A stretch of 64,000 nt of DNA from Haberlea rhodopensis (lineage: Eukaryota; Streptophyta; Magnoliopsida; Lamiales; Gesneriaceae): assembly GCA_907163345.1 (NCBI GenBank), contig CAJQUN010001230.1, positions 1 to 64,000 of the forward strand, written 5' to 3'. The position numbers and the translations under genes were made by a program. Shown in pieces: positions 44,266 to 54,820 of this stretch (its first letter is position 1; each line of letters opens with the position of its first letter). The notes beneath the pieces were generated by a model, which was given only the letters and a program-made list of their open reading frames with translations, was not told the origin of the DNA and did no database searches.

Positions 44266-45786
44266 CTACAAAACAAATTTAACAATAGGGGGGTCTTTGG
44301 TACCCATTTGATTTTTGGGTCCTTGTGGGTTAACTTTCAATGGCACTTTTGGAATCCATTTCCACATTTTATTAGGTTGGTATTGGATTCTAGCAAACCT
44401 ACACTTATTCTTAGTGTGGCCATTTTTGCAACAATAGTTACAAGTAGGAGAGTCATGCTTGGCTTTAGCTAACATGTTTGAAAATGATTTTGATTTGCTT
44501 GAAAAACCTAACCCGGCTTTATCAAAGCTACAACGTTGTAAGCCAAGCAATTCATTCATCTTTTTACTAATTTCACTAAATTTGCAAAATGATATCTTTA
44601 AAGAATTTAATTCATTTTTCAATGAATTATTTTCTTCATCTTTCTTAGCAATCTCAAGTTTGAGTAATTTGTTACTCATCTTGGTTTTGCCAAGAGCATC
44701 AATAAGTTCATTATAAGACTCTAAAAGTTCATCAAATGAAGGTACCTCATCGTCGCTTTCATCTCCTTCATCTCCAAGCACCATCAAACAAAGATTTGTG
44801 GCTTCTTCTTCATCGGAGTGGCTATCACTCCATGTGGCTATAAACGCCTTCTTCTTGCCTTTGTCTTCATTCTTCTTCCTAGGGCATTTGTTAGCATAAT
44901 GACCTTTATCTTGACAATTATAACAAGTTACCTCGTTTTTTGATTCATGTTTGGTTGCACTAGAGGTCTTTGACTTGCTATGTTTGTTGAAGAGCTTCTT
45001 GAATTTCTTTGTGAACAACATCATCTCTTCATCATCATCTTCTTCATCATCATCGGAATGGTCTTTCCTTCCAACCAAGGCGATCCCATTTCTTTTGGAT
45101 CTATCCTCCTCCTTTACTTCTCTCCTTGTGGCAACTTCAAGCTCATGAGTCACCAATGTGCCATGGAGCTCATCAAGATCATAGGAAGCACTTTCTCCTT
45201 TGTTTGACTCGATGATAGCCATCCTTTTTGCGTCCCATTCTTAGGTAAGGCTCTTAGGGCTCTCCTCCATATTTGCTTTGGAGGGTACTTCTCTCCAAGT
45301 TGGGCAAGCTCATTTATGATGAGGGTGAGCCTTCTAAACATTGAATCCACCTCTTCTCCGGACTCCATCTCAAATGTCTCATATTTGAGTTGCAATAGGT
45401 CTATCGTTGTCTCCTTCACTTGGTTGGTTCCTTCATGACAAATTTGCAATTTATCCCATATCTCCTTTGCGGTTGAGCACATTGAGATCCGATTGTACTC
45501 TTTCATATCTAAAGCAAAATGCAAAATATTAATAGCTTTAGCATTTTGAGATATTAAAATCATATCCGTTCTAGTGAAATCGTCCATTTCTTTAGGGATA
45601 CTTATTCCCCCAACTTCCTTTAAAGGAATATGTGGATCTTTCACAATAATCTTCCATAGATCATAATCTACGGATTAGATATATAGAGAAATTCTATTTT
45701 TCCAATATCCGTAATTATCACCCGTGAAGAGCGGAGGGCGATTTGTCGATTGACCTTGAGCAAACTCATTTGCTAGATTAGCCATA
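44266..45786 (-). pseudogene. gag: Element B gag, the only coding region of the element
   Basis: ATG at 45786 (MANLANEFAQGQ) followed by FTGDNYGYWKNRISLYI. A TAA near 45676 is followed by 45644-45150, with MDDFTRTDMILISQNAKAIN, CSTAKEIWDKLQ and KYETFEMESGEEVDSMFRRL. A frameshift near 45230 leads to 45222-44266, with YDLDELHGTLVTHELE, a Lys/Asp-rich part, a zinc knuckle CYNCQDKGHYANKC, a long coiled coil (KMSNKLLKLEIAKKDEENNS) and a second CCHC-like motif CNYCCKNGHTKNKC. About 500 codons in all. Gag with two Cys/His motifs and a coiled coil is typical of SIRE-like elements. Only two disruptions are present, so it was coding until recently. Confidence 0.88.
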
Positions 45787-45819
45787 TAAAATTTTGATTT
45801 AAAAACAAAAATCAAATGG

Positions 45820-45831
45820 CTCTGATACCAC
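45820..45831 (-). promoter_or_regulatory. Primer-binding site of element B, initiator tRNA-Met
   Basis: TGGTATCAGAGC on the minus strand, two bases after the 5' LTR. Confidence 0.9.
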
Positions 45832-46551
45832 TTGTTGGAATCGAAGAGGGGGGGTGAATGAGATTCCTTGGCTACTTTAGCGTTTTAAAATGAGTTTGAA
45901 AAAATAAAAGAGTTTCGCGCTTTGCGGAAGCCTTACGTCAATCGATAAATAAAACGAATAAGTAAATAAATGAGTAATGGAAATTAAAGCAATAAAATAC
46001 AAGAGATTTGTTATAGAAGTTCGGCGATGAATCGCCTACATCTCCTCTTCCCGGTTAGATAACCTCCAACCGAGGTTCCACTAGAATAAATGATCTTGGC
46101 CTTGAGGGCTCCAAGTTAGCCACAACACAACTCTTCCCGAGTTACAAAGCTCTTCCCGAGCACACTACTCTTCCCGAGTACACAACGCTCTTCCCGAGCA
46201 CAATACTCTTCCCGAGTACATAAAGCTCTTCCCGAGCTACCAACACTCTTCACGAGTCTTCTTGGCCTTAAGGGCTCCAAGGATAGCCACAACACATGCA
46301 CTTCACTTGTTGGCAACTTTACAATTTTCCAACTTGCTTTGGTGTTGGAGGACCTTTACAATAAACTCAACAAAAGACCTTCACGGTGTACTCACACGAA
46401 GACAACAAGACTCTAACAAAAAGAATGAATTACAAACTCCAATACAACAACAATGTATGGAGATTGCAATGCTATTTGAATTTTGAATTAGCAAAGCTTT
46501 GATGAAGTTTGTAGGCTTGTTTCTTAGCTTCAAAATGCTCAAAAGCATCAA

Positions 46552-46559
46552 TATTTATA
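46552..46559 (-). promoter_or_regulatory. TATA box of element B 5' LTR
   Basis: TATAAATA on the minus strand, about 60 bases downstream (in transcription direction) of the palindrome array. Confidence 0.65.
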
Positions 46560-46620
46560 GTGTAAGAGGCCCCCTAGGCTCCTACTAGCCGTTGCTACAC
46601 AAAAGGCTGAAATCACTCCA

Positions 46621-47067
46621 CGATCGCCTCAGCCATCGCCTTAGGCGATCTCCATCGCCGCGCCCCAACGGTCAGCATAAATCACGGATCGCCTCAGGCG
46701 ATGTCCCGATCGCCTCAGGCGATCCAAATTAAATTCCAATGCCGTAGCCTCAGCAGCCTAAAATCTTGCATCGCCTCGGGCGAAGTCCACATCGCCTCAG
46801 GCGTTCCAGCCATCGCCTCGGGCATTCAGCCCATCGCCTCAAACGATCTCCCCTGCGCGCATGCCCGCGCATTGCCTCGGCGTCACCTCTGTCGATGTGC
46901 GGGGAGATGTCGCTCCTGGTTGCAATTGCCTCAGGCGATGGTCATCATTGCCTGGAGCGATCTTCCTCGCATGCTCGCCTAGCCATCAAATCTGTCGATG
47001 TGCGTGGCGATGCCTCGCCTGGCACCCATCGCCTGAGGCGATGATCACCATCGCCTGGGGCGATCCA
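46621..47067. repeat. ATCGCCTCAGGCGAT palindrome array, 5' LTR copy of element B
   Basis: The same array as 42826-43270 with scattered CpG-type differences (for example GCCTCGG/GCCTTGG, GTCGCC/GTCACC). It lies between the LTR start and the TATA box, the usual enhancer position. Confidence 0.9.
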
Positions 47068-47245
47068 GGCCAGAATATGCACACTCGATTTTCTTCATTC
47101 CAAACCACTTCATCACTTAATCTGCACACTAAGTAGATGCATTAGTATAACAAACACAAGTTTTGTTGATCATCAAAACTCAAAGGTTGACCGGGGATAA
47201 TTTAACGCATTAAACGCAACCATGCGTTTAAGGCTCAACAGAAAC

Positions 47246-48356
47246 TTACTTGAAGATGTGTACATGACACAACTCGAGGGTTTTGTCGATCCAAAGGATG
47301 CTGGAAAGATATGCAAGCTACAATGATCCATTTATGGATTGAAGCAAGCTTCTCGGAGTTGGAATCTTCGTTTTGATGATGCAATCAAAGAGTTTGGTTT
47401 CACCAAGAACGTAGATGAACCTTGTGTCTACAAGAAGGTCAGTGGGAGCATAATTATCTTCCTAGTCTTTTATGTTGATGACATACTTCTTATTTGGAAT
47501 GATATCACTGTCTTTGCAATCTGTAAAGATTTGGCCAGCGAATTGCTTTTCTATGAAAAACTTGGATGAAGCCACCTATGTGTTAGGTATCAAGATCTAT
47601 AGAGATAGATCAAGGAAATTACTTGGCCTAACTCAAAGTACATATATAGATAAAGTGCTAAAATTGTTTAGCATGCAAGAATCAAAGAAAGGATTCGTGC
47701 CTATGACACATGGGATACATCTCTCGAAGGATCAGTGTCCTTCAACACAAGATGAGAGACAACGCATGAGTAAGATTCCATATGCGTCAACTATTGGATT
47801 TATCATGTATGCCATGATATGCATTCGTCCCGATGTTTCGTATGCTTTAAGCATGACGAGCAGATACCAGGTTGATCCAGGTGAATGTCACTGGATCGCT
47901 GTCAAGAATATCCTGAAGTACTTGAGAAGAACTAAGGATACATTATTGATTTATGGAGGTGAGGAAGAACTTAATGTAATAGGTTACACTGATGCAAGCT
48001 TTCAAACCGGCAAGGATGATTTCCGATCGCAATCAGGATATGTGTTTTGCCTAAATGGCGGTGCTATGAGCTGGAAGAGTTCAAATCAAGTGACAATAGC
48101 CAATTTTACAATTGAAGCTGAGTATATTAATGCCTCATATGCAGCAAAGGAAGCGTTTGAATCAAGAAGTTCATTTCCGAGCTTGAGGTTATGCCTAGCA
48201 TTCTAGATCCGATTGAACTCTATGATGACAACAATGGAGCCATCGCATTGGCTAAGCAACCCATATCTCACCAGCGATCCAAACACATCCTTCGGCAGTT
48301 TCATTTCATTCGAGAAATTGTTGAAAGAGAACGTGAAAATATGCAAAGTACCAACT
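47246..48356 (+). pseudogene. Element A reverse transcriptase C-terminal part and RNase H
   Basis: Resumes the RT interrupted at 30495. LLEDVYMTQLEGFVDPKDAG is at 47247, followed by a TGA, then YGLKQASRSWNLRFDDAI and the active site FYVDDILL near 47470. A frameshift near 47560 leads to the 244-codon frame to 48206, with YVLGIKIYRDRSRKLLGL, RPDVSYALSMTSRYQVDPGE and the RNase H motifs GYTDASFQTGKDD and TIEAEYI. A second shift leads to the C-terminal DDNNGAIALAKQPISHQRSK and HFIREIVER, ending near 48356. It is inactive. Confidence 0.9.
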
Positions 48357-48449
48357 GATGATAATGTATTCTGACCCGTTGTACAGCAGAAGCATGATCG
48401 TCATTCTAGATCTTTAGGCAGTATATACATGTCTGATTGGTCTTAGTGT

Positions 48450-48461
48450 AAGTGGGAGATT
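48450..48461 (+). promoter_or_regulatory. Polypurine tract of element A
   Basis: AAGTGGGAGATT directly before the 3' LTR. Confidence 0.75.
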
Positions 48462-49869
48462 TGTTGGGATATGCCCTAAGATAATACATTAGATGATTGA
48501 TTTTCGCATATACCGAAATATGATTTTCATTAAGGCAATTGATTATTATATATTATTCCAGTATCTGTGTAATATGAATAAATATATATTAACGTCCTTA
48601 GAATAATATTGTATTATACTTAAAGATTGTTCCTAGTCAAGTATTATCATGAATTAGGATAATGATAATGCACTAAGACTAGTATGTGTTGATTGATGAA
48701 TTTGTTCATGGATATGAGATATCGAATCAACACATAGGTACTTGTTAGAGAACTATGCAGTAGACAGACCACCATGAGAATGCTACATGGATTGTTATAT
48801 GAATGTCATAAGCAATTCTCATAGAGATAATAGTGTATGTAATCCTTACGACTTGTGATCGCCAGAGATCTCAACATAAGGAGTTGTGTATCTTGATATT
48901 GTCAAAGGTTACCTGTAACAGGGTAAACTATAAAGATAATCATTGGATATACTACGAATTATGTAGAGGAGGTGTTTGGGTCCATGATCAAGTGAGACAA
49001 AAAGGCATGGCCATGCTCGAATGAGCCGATATGTGATATCGAGCTTATTCATTTATTCTAGTCTACTCGGGGATCAAGAAATAAAAGATTGAGCTATACG
49101 AGTATGACTTATTCCATGACTCGCGTTTAATCTAAAAACCTAGGACAAAAGGGATTAAGTTACATGGTGAATATTATCACAGGCCATAGGTTATGTCGAG
49201 TCAATGACATTCTTGTAACTTGGGTAGCCTTGATGTGTTGCTAGATACCGCTCATTTCTTGTGATATAAAATAATATTTTATGGCACTGCCTTACAAGAT
49301 CCTAATGGGTCGCAGAGAATTAAATCATTGGATGAATTAAGTTGATTAGAAAGAGTCGTAAACTTAAATTAATGGCCGATTATATATATAGATATATATA
49401 TTAATCTGCAATATATACATGGACAGTTAAAGATTGATACGGGCCCAAGGGTTCTTCGAAAACCTATTAGCCGCCTCATTTTATGTCTATATATATACAT
49501 ATGCATATTAGGGTTGGAGATCAGACGTTAATTGTGATTAACAAAACCTAAAACCCTCAACAGACCATTAGCAAGATTGTGCAGCCGTCACTTTTGTTCT
49601 TGACGGCTCCTCCCTTTCCCTAGTTGAATTATCAAGTCTAGCAACTTGATAACTTCAACATCCTTTGATTCGATCATGTAGATACCGTAGAAGCAAAGCT
49701 GTGAAGTTTTGCTAGACGACTCGTGGAACTCGTGGACGTTTTTTTTTGCATCAAACACACTACAAGTGTATAACTCTAATCGCCCGATATGCTTTCTTCG
49801 TACAGAACCATGGTTGGAATCCGAATTTTTATTTATTCCGCAGCGCTTTTGCTCGTCGGATTCCTTACA
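48462..49869 (+). repeat. 3' LTR of element A
   Basis: 1,408 bp, TGTTGGGATATG...TCCTTACA. It matches 24756-26210. It lacks about 40 bases present in the 5' LTR (around 25255-25300, the region with ATAGGAGAAG) and carries other small indels. Confidence 0.9.
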
Positions 49870-50036
49870 ATGGGCCCTGGATGGAGGGGGAGCGACGTGT
49901 TATTATTTTGTATGCGTCGCAGATGGAGGCGAGAGACATAATGCTATGTGGGTTGCAGATGGAGGGGTGTATTGTGGATGTAGTGAACGACTGTAGTGAT
50001 GATATGAAATTATATTTGTCATTGTGGATTCTGTAA
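49870..50036 (+). CDS. Possible host exon scrap at the element A junction
   Basis: An open frame runs from the junction to a TAA at 50034-50036, with WMEGERRVIILYASQMEARD and IVDVVNDCSDDMKLYLSLWI. It lies outside element A. The last 90 bases left of element A (24660-24755) are open in a compatible frame if the element and one copy of the short duplication are removed. I do not recognise the product. It may be chance. Confidence 0.2.
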
Positions 50037-50124
50037 TTGTGAAAACAGGAACAACTCAAGATATCTCTATTTATTTCAGAAGCAAACATGTAGTATTTTT
50101 ATTTATAATATATTGATATTTATG

Positions 50125-51169
50125 AGGGGTGTACAAAAAAACCTCATAACCCAACTCATCCACCCAACCTGCATTCACTAACTCATATCCGTCCGTTTTA
50201 ACTTTCGAAAAAAAGTGTTGCAATTGAAAATCAAACAACCCGCATTTATGTGGGCAGTAGTGGATTATTGCACCTCCAATCGCCTACTCACCCATCTGGT
50301 CGTATCTTTTTTTATTAAATATATCTTTAACTACAAAATTAAATATTTTAGGTGTTTAAGTTGCAAATTGTAATTTTCAAAGAGCATCAATATTTCAGTT
50401 TGCTAATTTCTTATATATTATTTAAAGTATAATTCGTACTTATCTTTTTAATATAATTTATTTTGCTGATTAAAAAAATTGTTGACTCATTGAGAAAATG
50501 TAATCTGAAGTTCATTCATTATCATATTGTAATAACAATAAAAAAAAATTATTTTGGGAACTTTTTCTTGTAGTAAGAATACATATTTTTGTTATTTTTT
50601 GAACTTATGAATTGTAGTCTTTTTTTGTATAAGTAAATGTTTAAAGTATTTGATATCTCAATTGATGATGGAAGGTTTTGTACTTTAATTTATTATGTTT
50701 TTTTTTATTCGTATTTTGAGATAGCATTTTCAATTTCAGTTTTAATACATGATATATATATGTATATATATATGTATGTATATATATATATATGTATGTA
50801 TGTATATATATACGATGACGGTGATATGATTGATGATCTATCATTTTATTTTTTGCAAAGGATTTGATAATTATTTTTCAGATACTATTTTGTTCACATG
50901 ATTTCAAATTTTTATTGTATATATTGCTCCATCATTTTATTTGATTTTAATTCTTGTTTATTATCATCGAGAGTAAATATATTAGTTTAAGAACTTGTAA
51001 ATTCATTAATTATAATTTATTTCTACTGACCCACACCCGCCTGCACTCGCACCCACTTGAACCAAATGGTTTTATATATTTATTATGCAGTTGTGTTTTG
51101 ACAATTTAGCAACTCATACGTATAAGATTGAGTGATTTTTTTCATGCTTACCCATTCATGTACACCTAG
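50125..51169. mobile_element. Longer non-autonomous hAT-type element (about 1.05 kb)
   Basis: It begins AGGGGTGTACAAAAAAACC and ends CATGTACACCTA, giving short inverted ends around GGTGTAC. Both ends match the 271-bp MITE at 569-839 in the opposite orientation, including TTTCGAAAAAAAGTGTTGCA, CCCGCATTTATG and GAGTGATTTTTTTCATGC. The interior is AT-rich with a (TA)n/(TATG)n tract at about 50750-50812 and has no transposase. No clear 8-bp duplication could be found, so the exact limits may be off by a few bases. Confidence 0.7.
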
Positions 51170-51258
51170 GGCGTTTAGAAGACTAACATAACTCATTTTG
51201 AGCTAGGCGGTCATAGTTATGATGATACTGAAATATAACTATCATTATTTTTTGTTGC

Positions 51259-52240
51259 TGTCAGGATCGATTCCGGGGTGGGTTGTCATTCCACACCCGA
51301 GTTCAACCAACTTGAGCTTCAATAGCTCGTGTTCTTGAAATAATTGCACCGAGATATTATATCGAGTTCGGTTACAAAACCGAGCGGAAGACACTCGATA
51401 TAACCCGCTCTATAACCGATTAACCATTTGAAAGTCATTTAAATATATGCAAGAAAGTAAATAAACAAGCATTTATTTATGAAAGTTCGAAGGTGGTGTA
51501 ATCATTCTACGTCTCCCCTTCTTCCACCTCATGGAAGGATTCCACTAGAAGACTTTGATTTATACAATCCCGTTGTACAAACCCGATCCAGTTGGGAACT
51601 CTCCATCCAACTAGAACTCCTAGCAACTCAACTATGTATGTTCTTTATTGTCTCACATACAAAGACCTCTCATCAGCTGTGATAAATCATCAACCGTTAC
51701 AATGATATTCACTCATCTATTAAGCTCTCATATACAATGAATAGAGTGAATATATATGGCACAAATGATCTCTAACTAGATCTGATATAGCAAGGTAAGA
51801 GGTGCCAAAGGTTTGGGGAGTGCTCTTCATTTAGCAGCTTTTTGTCTTTGAAGTCCCCCAATTGAATCCAAAGTGAGTTTATTTTGGAAGGCTTGGATTG
51901 ATCTTCAATCAGCTTATTTGAGCTTCCAGGACTTGTATATATAGCCCCAAACAATGATATATACGTTAGACACAAGAATATGCCCGTTGAAAAAGGTTCT
52001 GCATCATTCCCGAGCTTGCAACAGTGATATTCTGGTTTCTGGGCTCTTTGTATTTCGGACCGGTCTGGCAGGATCAGCTTGGACAAGGTGGCCAAGGACC
52101 TATTCCAGAACATATTCTGGCACAACATGACAAAAGTAAGCTTATAACTAAAAATCTATAACAGGAACAAGATCCTTATATAAGGAATTTCTTGCCTTCA
52201 AACAACAAAAGTGGGTAATATCCCCGACACAACATTGTAA
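51259..52240. repeat. SIRE-like LTR relic (possibly solo)
   Basis: Begins TGTCAGGATCGATTCCGG, comparable to the TGTTAGGATCGG start of element C. It contains a conserved LTR segment (AAGTTCGAAG, CTACGTCTCCCCTTCTTCCA, GGATTCCACTAGAAGACTTTG at about 51481-51560) also seen in C and in the fragment at 62670. The end is probably near CCGACACAACA (52234). No internal region or duplication is identifiable. Confidence 0.6.
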
Positions 52241-52269
52241 TATGCAAATGTCGTTAATAACGATGAAAA

Positions 52270-53352
52270 AGAATCACATACAAATTATATTTTGAAAGAT
52301 TCCCAGGAAATTATATTTTTCCTTGAAGATATTGATTTAAAATGGGAGAATGAACCATTGAATATTATGAACAGATATATTGATATTGCATCATTTGCAT
52401 TTGTGACATATAAGTCTCGGACAGATTATGAGAATTTACTCTTAAAATATAATTCATGTGAAATAACACATTATCCTCTTAATCAAAAGGATAATTTTAC
52501 TTTTAGTAAAATAATCATTAAATGAGTTATTACTCCATCAGTATCACCTCTCAAAGCGAACGAACTCTCGTTTCCCAATAATCAGATGATTAAATATAAT
52601 TACTGAGATTATATTGATACATTTCATAAAGTTTTCTTATATAAAAACAATAGAAAAAGACATTCTTGGTTTATCAATGTATGCACTGATGTTTATCAAC
52701 ATGAAATTCAAAATTGATTTATAAATTGGTGGGGCAAATATGGCACTACATAAAATATTCTTCCAAAGATATTTTTTAAAACTATTTCAATGAATTAATT
52801 GATATTTCCTCTAAATTAATTCAATTACAAAAACAAAGTTCTGGTATTGAAGGAATAACATCTTTTTATTTCTTTATCGAATTTTCAATTCCATGGATAC
52901 GGAAATGGTCAACTATCGTATCTCATACTTATACTCAAGTTTCGTGTCTTGAAAGAAATTTTTATTCCAAATTCTGGGAAAAATTATTAAAAGAAGACCC
53001 AGAAACTAAACAAATTTTTTGTCTTGAAACTTTGGAAATATTTGCCGATACAATTGAAAAATATCAAATTGAATCATGTTTGAAAAATTCTTTTGATCAA
53101 ACTTCACCATTTGAACAAATTGCTCGAAAATACCGAATGAAATCCGAAATTATGACAAAGGATAAAATGATTGAAGCCTATCTCGAAGAAATGAAGAAAG
53201 ATTTGTTAGGCAGATTTGATGATGATAACATGTCTGGTAAATCAATTTCCGAGGATCTACAAGATTCACAAGATCCAATATACCATTTGATGACATATTT
53301 GATACATTCAAAGATAACATGATGGATACTGGTTCCACATCAAAAGATAAGG
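52270..53352 (+). pseudogene. Endogenous pararetrovirus-like (caulimovirid) relic, polyprotein fragment
   Basis: Plus-strand blocks in broken frames (52292-52525, about 52700-52790 and 52800-53322) resemble a conserved non-enzymatic section of endogenous plant pararetrovirus polyproteins: a Trp-rich NWWGKYG segment, a hydrophobic FFIEFSIPWIRKW segment and a charged helical stretch ending in an acidic Asp-rich part. Several stops and shifts disrupt it and no reverse transcriptase is present in the window. The assignment is from general resemblance and should be tested by search. The right end (53251-53352) is the target flank of the gypsy LARD and is repeated exactly at 60053-60154. Confidence 0.55.
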
Positions 53353-54804
53353 TGTGATATCCGGAAATTTCTCGGAGTGGTTATAATCCTTAATGGATTT
53401 AATTTGTAGTAATTATGAGATAATTACGGTGTTGAGACTTCTAAAGATTTTAATCCGGTATTGGGGTCGTTAGACCCAAGGGTTAGGATTTATTCTCATT
53501 AAGGTGATAAACCTTGGATTTCTGTTTTTAGTGGGATCTGGAGTCTGGGGAACTTTGGATTAAGGTTGGTAATGAAAATAGTGAGTGGGAGATAATTATT
53601 GAACACAGATGATTTTTAATGAGTCAGGGTTCGAGTATTAGAGACTCGGGTTTTTTGAGCCTTGATACTATATATACCAAGTGGACTCGGTGTTCAACAA
53701 TTCCCACCTCACTTCTCTCCCTCTCTCCACGCCTCTTTCCCCTTTCTCTCCCTCTTTCCCCTCTTCTCCCTCCATGGAAGAGAATCAAGCAAGGATCGAT
53801 TTTGGAGCGATATTTCTCAAAGATAATTTGCAAATAATTCACAGGACCTCGAGGCAAAGACAAGGATTGACTCTTGCTATTGGATCATAATGTAAGTGTA
53901 CGAGCATGATCAAATATATTATTGTCGTTATTAGATGAATGGTATACATAAATGTTGCGATGAATTAGCATGTATTGCGAGTTATGTTGGTGCCGCTGTT
54001 GAGCAAGCATTGATTATGACGCCGTCGTTGTTGAGTGTGCGAGAGGTTAGAGTGTCGCCGCTATTGAGCGAGCAATGTAATGTGATGTGTTGAGATTGTG
54101 AAATCATTATTGTAACAATTTAGATATAATTGATTATGGAATTGATGACATGAGTATGGACATAGTTCATCAATGTAATGATTAACTGATTCTAGAATTT
54201 GATGATTATGGTTATTGTGAGAAAATGAACAGTATAGGAGGTAACGTCACATACAATGAGTACTTTCTGAATTTACAGCTTTATATTCTGTAAGTTATGA
54301 ATTATTAAATTGATGATATTGAGATTGTGCTATTGGTATGCTCACCCCGTGCGGGGACTGTTTCTGTTGAAACAGGTAGAACATGTACAACATTGGCTCG
54401 AAGGATGAGTTCTAGCTATTGAATGAGGATGCTCCTAGGAGCTGGGTACTGGCATTGGTATGAACAATACTTCTTATACAGTAGATACACATTATTCATT
54501 CAATGCTCGCATGTGAGCATTCGTATATGTGTATATGGATTGTATAAAGGTTAAAGGTTTCTCTTTTCATTTATGATTGGCATGCAATTAGATAAAGAGA
54601 ATTGCATTATGAATTGAGAACATGAAGTGTGTTATGAGGTGTATGCGTGTGCTAGTGGGATGGTAATGAGAATTTGAACATTATGTGGATTAATGTCCAA
54701 ATTTTTTATAGATGACATATCTGAGGATCCCCTAATGTTATAAAAGCATGCACCATTATTGTGATAATGCACTAATAACGGGTTAAGTAAGCGGGGTCCT
54801 TACG
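53353..54804 (+). repeat. LTR1 of the LARD
   Basis: 1,452 bp, TGTGATATCC...CCTTACG (the final CA appears as CG). It has a TATA box at 53669-53676, then a long pyrimidine tract (about 53696-53774) of CTCTCCCTCTCTCC type, a GCTCACCCCGTGCGGGG segment near 54341 and GAGCGAGC motifs near 54000-54075. Confidence 0.85.
53669..53774 (+). promoter_or_regulatory. TATA box and pyrimidine patch in LTR1
   Basis: TATATATA followed by about 75 bases of nearly pure C/T ending at CTCCCTCCATGG. Plant core promoters often have a TATA box and a pyrimidine patch near the start site. Both are conserved in LTR2 (58946 onward) and LTR3 (60471 onward). Confidence 0.6.
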
Positions 54805-54808
54805 TTAG

Positions 54809-54820
54809 TGGTATCAGAGC
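54809..54820 (+). promoter_or_regulatory. Primer-binding site of the LARD, initiator tRNA-Met
   Basis: TGGTATCAGAGC four bases after LTR1. Confidence 0.85.

Larger units (their letters stand above)
30496..47240 (-). mobile_element. Element B: SIRE-like copia, gag-only (TR-GAG-like)
   Basis: Minus-strand LTR element inserted in element A's reverse transcriptase, flanked by a perfect GAAAC duplication (30491-30495 and 47241-47245). Its 5' LTR is 45834-47240. Its 3' LTR is 30496-31084 plus 42621-43446, split by element C. Primer site, gag and several polypurine tracts are present, but the internal region is only about 2.4 kb (43447-45833) and contains no protease, integrase, reverse transcriptase or RNase H. 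It therefore depended on enzymes from another element. LTR divergence by eye is intermediate between A and C. Confidence 0.9.
45834..47240 (-). repeat. 5' LTR of element B (intact)
   Basis: 1,407 bp, TGTTGGAATC...GGCTCAACA. It contains the CTCTTCCCGAG array (about 46130-46258), a TATA box (46552-46559) and the palindrome array (about 46621-47067). It preserves the empty target site of element C. Confidence 0.92.
24756..49869 (+). mobile_element. Element A: Angela/Tork-like Ty1-copia, host of the nested insertions
   Basis: A 5' LTR (24756-26210), a tRNA-Met primer site, a 1.6-kb leader, gag, protease, integrase and the first part of reverse transcriptase run to 30495. The rest of reverse transcriptase, RNase H, a polypurine tract and the 3' LTR continue from 47246 to 49869. 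Removing the 16.7-kb insert (30496-47240 plus one GAAAC) restores the RT context NGN/LLEDVY. Its own length is about 8.4 kb. Stops, frameshifts and clear LTR divergence mark it as the oldest of the three. The flanks ACGGG (24749-24753) and ATGGG (49870-49874) may be a target duplication with one CpG transition. Confidence 0.9.

Noticed and set aside
50125..51169. An 8-bp target duplication for the longer hAT element
   Set aside because: I compared the flanks (ATTTATG left, GGGCGTTTA right) and found no convincing match; the call rests on shared ends only.
51259..52240. Declaring the SIRE-like LTR relic a proven solo LTR
   Set aside because: The right end is plausible, but no matching 5-bp duplication is present on the two sides.
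53619..53837. ORFs starting MSQG... at 53619, 58899 and 60421, apparently conserved three times
   Set aside because: They are the same part of three LTR copies, spanning the TATA box and pyrimidine tract; similarity comes from LTR duplication, not from protein selection.
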